Of a stretch of 64,000 nt of DNA, positions 26,457 through 34,224 are shown piece by piece. A model generated the notes under the pieces. That model did no database searches and was not told the DNA's origin. It worked only from the letters and a program-made list of their open reading frames with translations. Both the position numbers and the translations under genes were made by a program. The stretch covers positions 1-64,000 of the forward strand of contig UQVZ01000017.1 in the NCBI GenBank assembly GCA_900544675.1, given 5' to 3'. Origin of the DNA: an uncultured Bacteroides sp. (GTDB lineage Bacteria > Bacteroidota > Bacteroidia > Bacteroidales > Bacteroidaceae). Positions within the stretch are counted from its first letter, which is position 1, and each line of letters opens with the position of its first letter.

Positions 26457-27152
26457 ATGATAAAATTGCTGTTAGTGGAAGACGATGCCAACCTGTGTTA
26501 CATTATTCGTGGCGGGTTGGAAGACATGATAGGCGGTTATGAGGTTTGCACCGCTGCAAATGGTGAGGAGGGATTGACGTTATGGAAAGAAAGACATCCC
26601 GACGTTATCATCTCCGATATCGAAATGCCGGTGATGGACGGTTACGAGATGGTGCGCCGTATCCGTGAGACAGATGAGCATACGCCGATTCTGTTTACTT
26701 CCGGCAGGGTATCGCCTAAGGATGTGGTGAAAGGATACGAACTGGGTGTGAACAATTATATCAAGAAACCATTCTTGCCCGAAGAATTGCACGCACATAT
26801 TACTGCCTTGCTGAAGTTGACACAAGGCAGACAGACGGAGGCGCGTGAAATGCTTTTCTCCATTGGCAGGCTTTATACCTTCGATGCCGGTCGGGCTATG
26901 TTGATGAAGGAAGGGGGAGAGACGGAAACCCTTACAGCCCGTGAAGCCGGTTTGCTCCGGATATTGTGTGAGAGCAAGGGCAAGGTGGTGCGCCGTGAGG
27001 TAATCCTTTCGCACCTTTGGAATACGGAAGACGATTATTTCGCTTCGCGTAGCCTCGATGTCTTTGTATCTCGTCTTCGTAAAATGCTCTCGGTCGATGC
27101 CGCTGTGCAACTGAAAACGGTGAAAGGTGTAGGCTTGCAGCTCTGCGACTGA
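26457..27152 (+). CDS. OmpR-type response regulator
   Basis: A 231-residue regulator. The receiver domain (1-120) has the acidic pair in VEDDANL, the phospho-accepting Asp54 in ISDIEMP, Thr/Ser81-82 and Lys104 in IKKPF. The C-terminal winged-helix domain (about 130-231) has TAREAGLLRILCESKGKVV and the recognition region FASRSLDVFVSRLRKML. It pairs with the kinase directly upstream. Its likely targets are the 11-bp repeats at 25010-25042, controlling the beta-barrel gene and perhaps its own operon. Confidence 0.96.
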   Translation: MIKLLLVEDDANLCYIIRGGLEDMIGGYEVCTAANGEEGLTLWKERHPDVIISDIEMPVMDGYEMVRRIRETDEHTPILFTSGRVSPKDVVKGYELGVNNYIKKPFLPEELHAHITALLKLTQGRQTEAREMLFSIGRLYTFDAGRAMLMKEGGETETLTAREAGLLRILCESKGKVVRREVILSHLWNTEDDYFASRSLDVFVSRLRKMLSVDAAVQLKTVKGVGLQLCD

Positions 27153-27187
27153 AAGCCTACCCTATAGCTTGTTCTTTTCCATACGTA

Positions 27188-27835
27188 TTATTCGGCGTTT
27201 TTCTCCAGCCATTCCATCCGGCGCATGTCGGGCAGGTGTTTCACTTGGAAATGTTCGAAGGTGGCATTGAAGCCTTCACCGTCGGGACAAGCTCCCATTA
27301 CGCCCACCATCATCGGCGTATTGTCCTGCATCCAGGCGTTGCGCATCATGGTGTATGTTTGGTCATCGAAGGAATAGAACACCTCTACGGCATCTTTGCG
27401 GCGGACAGCCTTTATCCAGATATAGGGGACAGGCTTGTCCAGCGAGATGACACTCCAGTCGCTGGTGTGATGCGTCACGACTGTGCTCAGGTTGAATTTT
27501 CCGTCCACAAACTCGATACCTGCCTTGATGTAGTTCTCCTTGTCGATGCGGAGCATCAGTCCTGCCTGGTCGAAGCGTACCTTGTAGTCGCCTGTGATTT
27601 TGACTTTCACTTCAAACTCGCCTCCGTACGTGGCATAGCAGAAGGGCGCGTCGTCTACAGTGAAGCCGTAGTGCGAGATGCGCCAATAGTCGCTGTGCGG
27701 GGTGACCGACATGGTAAGCGCCTTACCTTTTATTTCCCATTGTTCCGGTTCGTTGAACCATTGCATTTTCTCCAGTGTCTGCGCCTGCGTGCTCAGTGCA
27801 GCCAAGGCAAAAATTGTGCAGAAGAGTTTCTTCAT
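27188..27835 (-). CDS. Exported DUF1349 protein, concanavalin-like
   Basis: A 215-residue protein with a signal peptide (MKKLFCTIFALAALSTQAQ). The body matches DUF1349, a concanavalin/lectin-like beta sandwich, with FTVDDAPFCYATYGGEFEVK, RFDQAGLMLRIDKENYIKAG and VGVMGACPDGEGF. Family members are found near glycan-active proteins, but no catalytic residues are established. It is convergent with the response regulator gene and divergent from the LuxR-type gene, sharing a palindromic promoter with it. Confidence 0.85.
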   Translation of the reverse strand: MKKLFCTIFALAALSTQAQTLEKMQWFNEPEQWEIKGKALTMSVTPHSDYWRISHYGFTVDDAPFCYATYGGEFEVKVKITGDYKVRFDQAGLMLRIDKENYIKAGIEFVDGKFNLSTVVTHHTSDWSVISLDKPVPYIWIKAVRRKDAVEVFYSFDDQTYTMMRNAWMQDNTPMMVGVMGACPDGEGFNATFEHFQVKHLPDMRRMEWLEKNAE

Positions 27836-27872
27836 TTCTGTATGTATTTTATGTGTTGATATATTTTCTTTT

Positions 27873-27888
27873 TACCTTTGCAAAGGTA
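27873..27888. promoter_or_regulatory. Palindromic two-way promoter
   Basis: TACCTTTGCAAAGGTA is a perfect 16-bp palindrome made of two back-to-back TAnnTTTG elements, one per strand. The minus-strand copy has a TTG 20 bp upstream (27909-27911) and leads to the DUF1349 gene. The plus-strand copy leads to the LuxR-type gene. Polymerase can occupy only one at a time, so the two genes may be expressed reciprocally. Confidence 0.65.
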
Positions 27889-27937
27889 ATGACTCGCCGC
27901 GAGCGGTGCAATGCTTATTTATAACCATTTTCTCCTG

Positions 27938-28687
27938 ATGAACACGCAACAAGAACTCGACCGCACTTTGCTGGAGCAGGACTTCGGGCGTGACACACCG
28001 ATGTCCGACAGTCTGGAAGCATACAGGCAGGCAGCCCGCATGTATGCACGGATAGAGAACGCGATAGCCGTGCTCAGCGACTTGCGATCGAACCGGAGCT
28101 ATATTTATTACGGTGGGGCAGGCGAGGCTTTGGATATGTCGCCTGCAGGCACTTGTCATGAGGCCGCTTCGATATGGGAGAAAGAGATATTCGACCATAT
28201 CCATCCCGATGACTTGGTGAGAAAGCATGCGCAGGAACTTCGTTTCTTCCATTTTGTCAAAGCACAGCCGGCACCGATGCGTTCCCGCTATTACCTGGAG
28301 ATGTATGTGCGCATGAAGGCAGGAGGCGGCGGTTATGTTCCGGTGCGTCATCGGATGTATTATGTGGTCAGTCAGCCGATGGGGAACATCGGTTTTGCCC
28401 TTTGCCTTTACACCCTGTGTGCCGCCTTGTTGCCCGATGCCCTGATTGATTCACTTACAGGCAAGCAGGTCAGCATGGGGCAGGAATCTTGCGGTGACCT
28501 GTTGTCGAAACGTGAGAAAGAGATATTGGAACTGATAGCCCGCGGGAAGACGAGCAAGGAGGTGGCAGACTGCCTTTCCATCAGTGTCCATACCGTGAGC
28601 CGTCATCGGCAGAACATCCTGGCAAAGCTGCGTGTAGACAACTCCATCCGTGCGCTGGAAGTGGCGAAAGAATTGAGATTTATATGA
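27938..28687 (+). CDS. LuxR-type transcriptional regulator
   Basis: A 249-residue regulator. The C-terminal LuxR/FixJ helix-turn-helix is clear (LSKREKEILELIARGKTSKE, then SISVHTVSRHRQNILAKL). The N-terminal two thirds resemble a PAS-like sensor (FDHIHPDDL, YLEMYVRM), a layout common in Bacteroidetes. No receiver domain is present. The start at 27938 (MNTQQELDRTLLEQDFG) was chosen; an in-frame ATG at 27911 would add nine hydrophobic residues. It is 21 bp upstream of the threonine aldolase gene and may be co-transcribed with it. Confidence 0.9.
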   Translation: MNTQQELDRTLLEQDFGRDTPMSDSLEAYRQAARMYARIENAIAVLSDLRSNRSYIYYGGAGEALDMSPAGTCHEAASIWEKEIFDHIHPDDLVRKHAQELRFFHFVKAQPAPMRSRYYLEMYVRMKAGGGGYVPVRHRMYYVVSQPMGNIGFALCLYTLCAALLPDALIDSLTGKQVSMGQESCGDLLSKREKEILELIARGKTSKEVADCLSISVHTVSRHRQNILAKLRVDNSIRALEVAKELRFI

Positions 28688-28708
28688 TGACTATAAGAGA
28701 AAATAACT

Positions 28709-29734
28709 ATGTTACATTTTGAAAGTGATTATCTGGAAGGTGCACATCCGCTCATCTTGGAGCGGCTGGTGCAGACTAATATGGAGCAGACTCCGGGCTA
28801 TGGCACCGATGCATATTGTGAAGCGGCACGCGAGAAGATACGCCGTGCGTGCAGTGCTCCCGAAGCGGAAATACATTTTATGGTAGGCGGCACACAGACC
28901 AATGCCACGATGATAACGGCGATGCTTCGCCCGTATGAGGGGGTGATTGCAGCCGAAAGCGGACATATCAACCAGCACGAAGCGGGAGCCGTGGAAGCCG
29001 GCGGGCATAAGGTCTTGGCTTTGCCGCATACCGAAGGCAAGCTCTCGGCTCAGGATGTGGACCGTTACATAACCGATTTCTATGCCAATCCCAGTTGGGA
29101 AGCGATGGTGTCGCCGGGAATGGTCTATGTTTCGCATCCTACCGAGTATGGAACACTATATACCTTAGCCGAACTTCAGGCTTTGTCGGACGTATGCCGT
29201 AAGCATCATGTGCCTTTGTTCCTGGACGGTGCCCGTTTGGGTTACGGTCTGGTGGCACACGGAACAGATGTAACGCTCGAAGCGATAGCTTCGCTTTGCG
29301 ATGTGTTTTATATTGGTGGCACAAAGGTAGGCGCTTTGTTTGGCGAGGCGGTGGTTATTCCCCGTCCGATAGCTGCCCGCCAGTTGGTCTCGGTTATCAA
29401 GCAACGTGGGGTATTGTTGGCAAAAGGACGTTTGCTCGGACTTCAGTTCGATACCCTGTTTACCGATGGACTGTACGAGCGCATTGCCCGCAACGCCATC
29501 GTGATGGCAGACAAGCTTGTCGCAGCCTTGAAAGAGCGCGGTTATCGCTTCCTGATTACTCCGCAAACCAATCAGCTTTTCGTCGTGTTGGAGAATGAGC
29601 AACTGGCACGCCTTTCCGCCTATGCAGGTCTCGAAGTCTGGGAAAAAGTTGACGATACGCATACGGCAGTCCGCATAGCCACCAGCTGGGCTACGCGTGA
29701 GGAAAACGTAAACGCATTGATTGAGAAACTATGA
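28709..29734 (+). CDS. ltaE: Low-specificity L-threonine aldolase
   Basis: A 341-residue PLP enzyme of fold type I that splits threonine or allo-threonine into glycine and acetaldehyde. The glycine-rich cofactor region is MVGGTQTNATM. The aspartate that holds the pyridine ring is in PLFLDGARLGYG, and the Schiff-base lysine is in YIGGTKVGALFGE. Length is as expected. No terminator is obvious after it; the repeat-rich spacer follows. Confidence 0.92.
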   Translation: MLHFESDYLEGAHPLILERLVQTNMEQTPGYGTDAYCEAAREKIRRACSAPEAEIHFMVGGTQTNATMITAMLRPYEGVIAAESGHINQHEAGAVEAGGHKVLALPHTEGKLSAQDVDRYITDFYANPSWEAMVSPGMVYVSHPTEYGTLYTLAELQALSDVCRKHHVPLFLDGARLGYGLVAHGTDVTLEAIASLCDVFYIGGTKVGALFGEAVVIPRPIAARQLVSVIKQRGVLLAKGRLLGLQFDTLFTDGLYERIARNAIVMADKLVAALKERGYRFLITPQTNQLFVVLENEQLARLSAYAGLEVWEKVDDTHTAVRIATSWATREENVNALIEKL

Positions 29735-29838
29735 TGATAAAAGGAGTTATCGCTTCGCTAGAAGTTAAAGAAGTTATCACTCCGCTTCGCTCCGTTAGAA
29801 GTTAAAGTAAGATAGTTGACAAGGCTTTTCTCTTAGGT

Positions 29839-29870
29839 GACTAGTTGACTAGGTACTAGGGAACTAGGTT
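29839..29870. repeat. 8-bp tandem array, ACTAG type
   Basis: Four units: GACTAGTT, GACTAGGT, ACTAGGGA and ACTAGGTT, in direct succession. The core CTAG recurs every eight bases. Confidence 0.7.
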
Positions 29871-29895
29871 TTAGATACTGTCAAGCGCTATTGGC

Positions 29896-29927
29896 TTAAC
29901 TCCTTAACTACTTAACTTCTTAACTCC
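29896..29927. repeat. 8-bp tandem array, TTAACTNC type
   Basis: Four units: TTAACTCC, TTAACTAC, TTAACTTC and TTAACTCC, in direct succession. The same word recurs more loosely in the right inverted-repeat arm (TTTAACTTC, CTAACTCC). Confidence 0.75.
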
Positions 29928-30000
29928 TAAAGAAGCAGAAGTATTGGCTTTAACTTCTAGCGAAGCGATAACTTCTTTAACTTCTCTAACTCCTCCTTAT

Positions 30001-30513
30001 TTACTTATACCATGACGCATACATCAGATACCCGTTGGCTATCTTTTGGTTCAGCTCCTTGCTTTGTTCGGGGTCTACTTTCTTGATAAACTTTGCCGGA
30101 ACACCGCCCCAGAGGGTGTGCGGTTCGATAATGGTGTTCGAAAGCACTAAGGCTCCGGCAGCCACGATGGCACCTTCGCCTACCACCGCATGGTCGAGCA
30201 GGGTGGCTCCCATGCCGATAAGCGCCTTGTCGCGGATACATGCTCCGTGGAGCGTGACATTGTGTCCGATGGAAACATCATCGCCGATTTCCACGGTCGA
30301 TTTCTCATAAAGCGTGTGCAGGACGCTTCCGTCCTGGATGTTTACCCGATTCCCGATGCGGATGGAGTTGACATCCCCCCGCAGGACGGTATTGAACCAA
30401 ATGCTGCAATCGTCTCCCATCACGACATCGCCGATGATTGTGGCATTGTCGGCAAGGAAACAGTTTTCTCCCATCTTCGGTGTGAATCCTCTTACTGATT
30501 TGATTAAAGCCAT
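30001..30513 (-). CDS. Gamma carbonic anhydrase-like hexapeptide-repeat protein
   Basis: A 170-residue left-handed beta-helix protein of the YrdA/PaaY/gamma-carbonic anhydrase group. Hexapeptide turns run through residues of about 15-140. Candidate metal-binding histidines appear in GSVLHTLYE and SIGHNVTLHGA, as in zinc-binding members. The arginine of the family is in VLRGDVNSIRIG. Carbonic anhydrase activity is not certain, since many relatives are inactive or of unknown role. It is convergent with threonine aldolase and downstream of aminopeptidase P. Confidence 0.9.
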   Translation of the reverse strand: MALIKSVRGFTPKMGENCFLADNATIIGDVVMGDDCSIWFNTVLRGDVNSIRIGNRVNIQDGSVLHTLYEKSTVEIGDDVSIGHNVTLHGACIRDKALIGMGATLLDHAVVGEGAIVAAGALVLSNTIIEPHTLWGGVPAKFIKKVDPEQSKELNQKIANGYLMYASWYK

Positions 30514-30599
30514 AGTTTTATTGGAATTGAATGTGAAATTTAACGGACTGTTTGCGGGGTTTCAGCTGGCTGTACCGGAACAGGCAATTAAGTGCGTTC

Positions 30600-30670
30600 C
30601 GTGCAAGATTAATAATCTTCCAGCTATAAGATTATTAATCTTACACGTGGAAGATTATTAATCTTGCACG
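30600..30670. repeat. Three-armed inverted repeat
   Basis: One 20-base left arm at 30600-30619 (CGTGCAAGATTAATAATCTT) faces two right arms, 30628-30647 (one mismatch) and 30651-30670 (perfect complement). The left arm can pair with either right arm, but not both. Each core AAGATTATTAATCTT is itself nearly palindromic. It lies between aminopeptidase P and the carbonic anhydrase-like gene. Confidence 0.75.
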
Positions 30671-30691
30671 GGATGCAGCTAGCTTCTTCCC

Positions 30692-30731
30692 CCGATGCAC
30701 CTGGCTGCATCGGCTGGTGCAGCCAGGTGCA
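30692..30731. repeat. Overlapping, mutually exclusive hairpins
   Basis: Hairpin 1: CCGATGCA (30692-30699) with TGCATCGG (30706-30713), 8 bp, 6-base loop. Hairpin 2: a 13-bp arm GCACCTGGCTGCA (30697-30709) with 30718-30730, 8-base loop, extended by one further pair. The two share bases, so only one can form. It starts 28 bp beyond the aminopeptidase P stop. There is no T-run, so a classical terminator is not supported. Confidence 0.7.
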
Positions 30732-30758
30732 AAGGCGTATGCATTTATCTTCTCCGGC

Positions 30759-32543
30759 TCAGGCAACGGGCGACGTGGCATCTTTCAGCCAGTCTTGTTC
30801 TTCCGGCGTCAGGAGCGGGGCGAGTGTCTGGTACACTTTCTGGTGGTATGCATTTAGCCATGCCTTTTCTTCGGGCGTCATCCGGTCGAGGCAGAGCGGT
30901 TCTTTGTCGATGGGGCAAAGGGTAAGCGGCTCGAATTTATAAAACGCGCCGAACTCGGTGGTCTGGCTTTCTACGATGAGCATGGTGTTTTCGGTACGCA
31001 CGCCATATCGTCCGGCTTTGTAGATGCCCGGTTCGTTGGTGAGGGTCATGCCCGGTTGCAGGAGAGCCGGCATGTAGTTCATCCGGAGCTGATGAGGTCC
31101 TTCGTGTACGTTGAGGAAGTGTCCCACGCCGTGTCCGGTGCCGTGACCGTAGTTGATGCCGGCTTTCCACATGAACTGACGAGCCAATACATCGAGCTGG
31201 GTACCGCAGGTGCCTTGCGGAAATTCCGCCTGCGAAAGGGCAATGAATCCCTTTAATACTAAGGTGTAATCGATGCATTGTTCTTCGGATACCGGACCGA
31301 GGGCGATGGTGCGGGTGATGTCGGTGGTGCCGTCGGTATATTGCGCGCCGCTATCCAGCAGCAGCAACCCTTCGGGCTTCAGCACTGCGTCCGTTTCGGG
31401 GGTGGCTTCGTAATGGACGATGGCGCCATGCTCCTGATAACCGGCAATGGTGTCGAAGCTGATGCCGTGGAACAACGCCTGCTCCGCACGGAATTCGTAC
31501 AGCTTCCGGTCGATGCTGATTTCGGTTTCCTGCCCGTCTTTTACGGCTTGCTTCAGCCATTTCAGGAAGCGTACCATTGCTACGCCGTCGCGTTTCATCG
31601 CCTGGCGGAAGCCTTCTATCTCGGTTTCGTTCTTGACGGCTTTCAGGTAGCAGACGGGCGAGGGGAGGCTGACGACGGAAGCCGATGCCTGTGCCGCCTG
31701 GCAGAGGGCATAGTTCGTTTCGGGCGAAAGCTGGATGCACTTGCCGGCGAAATGTTTCAGGTCGGTTTCTATCTGGGTATAGTCTTTCGTCGAAACGCCG
31801 CACTCGGTCAGGTAAGCCTTGATTTCGGGCGTAAGCTTTTCGGGCGCGATATAGAGGGTAGCCCCTTGCGGAGCGGTCACGAGCAGGTAGGCGATGAACA
31901 CGGGATTGCAATGTACGTCCGTTCCCCGCAGGTTCAGGGTCCAGGCTATTTCGTCGAGTGCCGAAATCAAGATGCCATCGGCACGATTCCGGGCGATGCA
32001 TCCGCGGATGGTCTCCAGCTTGTCGGATGCCGGCACGCCTGTATATTCCAAGGGGATAATGAAAGGCGGGTTGCCGGGCAGGGCAGGACGGTCGGTCCAG
32101 ATTTGCTGAAAGGGGTCTTCGGTAGCGGTCAGCTCCAGTCCGTGCGAGGCAAGTGCTTCCCGCAATGCTTCGGCTCCGGCACAGGTGTTTACCCATCCGT
32201 CGATGCCCACCTTGTCGTGTGGCTGAAGCTCGCTTCCCAGCCAGTCGGGGATGGAAGGCGTTTCCGGCAAGCGGTCTTTGAAGAGGTCGATGCCCGTGCC
32301 AGCCAGTTGGTCGGCTGCCTGGAGGAAATAGCGGGAGTCGGTCCATAGCCCACCTTTATTTAATGTAATGACGGCGGTCCCTGCCGAGCCGGTGAATCCT
32401 GAAATCCATTTGCGTGCTTCCCAGTGTTCGGGAACATATTCGCCCGAGTGCGGGTCGGTGCTTGGAATGATGAACGCGGAGAGTCCTCTTTCCTTCATCA
32501 GTGTACGTAATGACGCAATGCGCCGGGTTATTTCTTCTTTCAT
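30759..32543 (-). CDS. Aminopeptidase P family protein (M24B)
   Basis: A 594-residue Xaa-Pro peptidase-type enzyme that removes N-terminal residues before proline. It is the long three-domain form: two creatinase-like N-terminal domains (about 1-300) and a pita-bread metal domain (about 305-530) with a C-terminal extension. The metal ligands are visible as LLDSGAQYTDGTTDIT (two Asp), GTGHGVGHFLNVHEGP (His), TNEPGIY (Glu) and RTENTMLIVE (Glu). It is cytosolic, without a signal peptide. Its own promoter lies at 32580-32587. Confidence 0.94.
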   Translation of the reverse strand: MKEEITRRIASLRTLMKERGLSAFIIPSTDPHSGEYVPEHWEARKWISGFTGSAGTAVITLNKGGLWTDSRYFLQAADQLAGTGIDLFKDRLPETPSIPDWLGSELQPHDKVGIDGWVNTCAGAEALREALASHGLELTATEDPFQQIWTDRPALPGNPPFIIPLEYTGVPASDKLETIRGCIARNRADGILISALDEIAWTLNLRGTDVHCNPVFIAYLLVTAPQGATLYIAPEKLTPEIKAYLTECGVSTKDYTQIETDLKHFAGKCIQLSPETNYALCQAAQASASVVSLPSPVCYLKAVKNETEIEGFRQAMKRDGVAMVRFLKWLKQAVKDGQETEISIDRKLYEFRAEQALFHGISFDTIAGYQEHGAIVHYEATPETDAVLKPEGLLLLDSGAQYTDGTTDITRTIALGPVSEEQCIDYTLVLKGFIALSQAEFPQGTCGTQLDVLARQFMWKAGINYGHGTGHGVGHFLNVHEGPHQLRMNYMPALLQPGMTLTNEPGIYKAGRYGVRTENTMLIVESQTTEFGAFYKFEPLTLCPIDKEPLCLDRMTPEEKAWLNAYHQKVYQTLAPLLTPEEQDWLKDATSPVA

Positions 32544-32579
32544 GTTTATTTAATCGTTTAATGGTTGATATGCTGGAAG

Positions 32580-32587
32580 CAAAGTTA
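32580..32587 (-). promoter_or_regulatory. -7 element of the aminopeptidase P gene
   Basis: On the minus strand this reads TAACTTTG (TAnnTTTG), 37 bp before the start codon. No clear TTTG is seen at -33. Confidence 0.5.
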
Positions 32588-32626
32588 CGATTTCTGGGCG
32601 ATATACGATAAAATATGGCGGAAAGT

Positions 32627-32657
32627 TTTGTAAATAAAGAAAGTATGTGTAATTTTG
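32627..32657 (+). promoter_or_regulatory. Promoter of rpsU
   Basis: TTTG (32627-32630), exactly 19 bases, then TAATTTTG (32650-32657): a full Bacteroidetes housekeeping promoter. Expected transcription start is near 32664, leaving a leader of about 49 bases. Confidence 0.85.
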
Positions 32658-32712
32658 CGCCGCAAATAAACTGTGGAATAACTAATAACAATATAATCTT
32701 AATTTTAAAAAC

Positions 32713-32904
32713 ATGATTGTAGTACCAGTAAAAGAAGGCGAAAACATTGAAAAAGCGCTGAAGAAATTCAAAAGAAAATTTGAGAAAACAGGTGTTGTAA
32801 AAGAACTGAGACGCAGACAGCAATACGACAAACCGTCTGTATTGAAGAGACTGAAAATGGAACGTGCGATTTACGTTCAGAAAATGCATCAGACAGAAGA
32901 ATAA
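32713..32904 (+). CDS. rpsU: 30S ribosomal protein bS21
   Basis: A 63-residue basic protein (MIVVPVKEGENIEKALKKFK) with the bS21 helical body KFKRKFEKTGVVKELRRRQ. It binds the 30S platform near the anti-Shine-Dalgarno end of 16S rRNA; in Bacteroidetes, S21, S18 and S6 have been reported to shield that end, which fits the weak use of Shine-Dalgarno sites in this window. It is the first gene of a unit with a Xer-type recombinase and hpf. Confidence 0.97.
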   Translation: MIVVPVKEGENIEKALKKFKRKFEKTGVVKELRRRQQYDKPSVLKRLKMERAIYVQKMHQTEE

Positions 32905-32979
32905 TTTCCGCGAAAATCTTTGAATAATTGAATTCTTTTTCATAAATTCGTTGCTGAGAATAAGAAAAGCGCTAATTTT

Positions 32980-33861
32980 ATGTTGAAAGAATCTTTCCTG
33001 AAGTATCTTCGGTACGAAAAGAATTATTCCGAAAAGACAATTCTAAGTTACGGAACCGACCTTTCGGCGTTCGAAGCGTACTTCAAGGCAATGGATGAGG
33101 CATTGGATTATACGACGGTGGATACGGACGTCATCCGCGACTGGGTGCTTTCCCTGATGGATGAAGGTTATACGGCATCGTCGGTAAACCGGAAGCTGAG
33201 TTCGCTGCGGTCTTTTTATCGCTATCTGTTGCGTGTGGAAGCTATATCGGTCGACCCGACCCGGAAGGTGCAGGGGCCGAAAAAGAAGAAGCCGCTGCCT
33301 GTGTTTGTGAAGGAAGCCGATATGGACCGGCTGCTGGATGAAGAGCCAGGCGACAGTTTTGAGAGTATCCGCGACAAGACGATTGTCGCCGTCTTCTACG
33401 AGACGGGCATTCGTGAGTCGGAACTGATAGGGCTGAAGGATGGCGATGTGGATTTTTCCGCATCGCAGATAAAAGTGACGGGAAAGAGAGACAAGCAACG
33501 CATCATTCCTTTCGGGGAAGAACTGAAAGGGAAGTTGCAAGCCTATCTTTCGGCAAGGGAAATGTGCTGCCGTTCTGCAGATTGCGAAGCATTCTTTATC
33601 CGTAAGGATGGAAGGCAGATGTCTGCAGGGTTGGTTTATTCATTGGTGAAACGAGAGCTTTCGAAAGTCGTTACGCTGAAGAAAAGAAGCCCGCATGTGC
33701 TTCGGCATTCATTCGCCACTGCCATGCTGAACAATGAGGCAGGGTTGGAGACGGTGAAAGAGCTGTTGGGACATGAGAGCTTGGCCACTACGGAAATCTA
33801 CACGCATACGACTTTTGAAGAATTAAAAAAAGTTTATGAACAAGCTCATCCAAGAGCGTAA
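32980..33861 (+). CDS. Xer-type tyrosine recombinase
   Basis: A 293-residue site-specific recombinase. The N-terminal core-binding domain (1-90) is followed by the catalytic domain, with all expected residues: Arg145 (TGIRESELIGL), Lys169 (TGKR), His239 and Arg242 (HVLRHSFATAM), His265 (GHESLATT) and the nucleophile Tyr274 (TEIYTH). The size and motifs match chromosome-dimer resolution XerC/XerD rather than phage integrases, and its position between rpsU and hpf fits a housekeeping role. Which Xer it is cannot be told from this sequence alone. Confidence 0.93.
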   Translation: MLKESFLKYLRYEKNYSEKTILSYGTDLSAFEAYFKAMDEALDYTTVDTDVIRDWVLSLMDEGYTASSVNRKLSSLRSFYRYLLRVEAISVDPTRKVQGPKKKKPLPVFVKEADMDRLLDEEPGDSFESIRDKTIVAVFYETGIRESELIGLKDGDVDFSASQIKVTGKRDKQRIIPFGEELKGKLQAYLSAREMCCRSADCEAFFIRKDGRQMSAGLVYSLVKRELSKVVTLKKRSPHVLRHSFATAMLNNEAGLETVKELLGHESLATTEIYTHTTFEELKKVYEQAHPRA

Positions 33862-33864
33862 AAA

Positions 33865-33871
33865 AAGGAGG
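33865..33871 (+). promoter_or_regulatory. Strong Shine-Dalgarno site of hpf
   Basis: AAGGAGG, five bases before the hpf ATG. Complete Shine-Dalgarno sites are unusual in this phylum. Confidence 0.7.
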
Positions 33872-33876
33872 TTTTT

Positions 33877-34176
33877 ATGGAAGTAAGAATTCAATCCATT
33901 CATTTCGATGCATCTGAAAGACTGCAAGCTTTTATTCAGAAGAAAGCAGAGAAACTTGAAAGATTTTGCGATAATATAAAGAAAGTAGAGGTGTCTTTAA
34001 AAGTAGTAAAACCGGAAACAGCTATGAATAAGGAAGCTGGAGTGCGCGTATTGGCGCTGAATACCGAGTTTTACGCCGAGAAAGTAAGCGATACATTTGA
34101 AGAATCGATAGACGTATGCATGGATGCATTGTCTAAGCAATTGCTGAAAACAAAAGAAAAACAGCAAGGCAAATAA
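33877..34176 (+). CDS. hpf: Short-form ribosome hibernation factor
   Basis: A 99-residue protein of the HPF/YfiA (RaiA) family, starting MEVRIQSIHFDASERLQAFI. It binds the 30S decoding centre and helps ribosomes go inactive under starvation. Only the N-terminal RNA-binding domain is present, so it is the short form. It follows the recombinase gene after 15 bp and has a perfect AAGGAGG site. Confidence 0.93.
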   Translation: MEVRIQSIHFDASERLQAFIQKKAEKLERFCDNIKKVEVSLKVVKPETAMNKEAGVRVLALNTEFYAEKVSDTFEESIDVCMDALSKQLLKTKEKQQGK

Positions 34177-34194
34177 AAAAATCACGCTAAAAGT

Positions 34195-34224
34195 TTTGTG
34201 ATTCAAAAAATATATCTAACTTTG
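34195..34224 (+). promoter_or_regulatory. Promoter of the tRNA-tuf unit
   Basis: TTTG (34195-34198), 18 bases, TAACTTTG (34217-34224). The -7 box is inside the left arm of a 12-bp inverted repeat (AACTTTGCAGCC at 34218-34229, complement at 34251-34262). Start expected near 34231. Confidence 0.8.

Larger units (their letters stand above)
29735..30000. repeat. Repeat-rich spacer framed by a 26-bp inverted repeat
   Basis: Between the convergent aldolase and carbonic anhydrase genes. A perfect 26-bp inverted repeat lies at 29745-29770 and 29948-29973 (core CGCTTCGCTAGAAGTTAAAG). A variant of the left arm follows at about 29771-29806. Between the arms are two 8-bp tandem arrays. No open reading frame or terminator with a T-run is present. 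The transcripts of both genes would run into it, and the arms can form a large stem-loop. Confidence 0.75.

Noticed and set aside
27236..27859. 207-codon open frame antisense to the DUF1349 gene
   Set aside because: The minus-strand protein has a signal peptide, the expected length and a promoter. The antisense frame has none of these.
29735..30000. CRISPR array
   Set aside because: The repeats are 8 bp and contiguous, without unique spacers, and no cas gene is present.
30600..30731. Inverted repeats as ends of an insertion sequence
   Set aside because: No transposase frame lies between or near them, and the arms are only a few bases apart.
31278..32348. 356-codon open frame antisense to aminopeptidase P
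   Set aside because: The metal-site motifs identify the minus-strand gene, and the antisense product has low-complexity composition typical of shadows.
32980..33861. Tyrosine recombinase beside a tRNA cluster as a sign of an integrated element
   Set aside because: The protein has XerC/D size and motifs, lies in the rpsU-hpf unit, and no attachment-site duplication of a tRNA end or phage/conjugation gene is seen.
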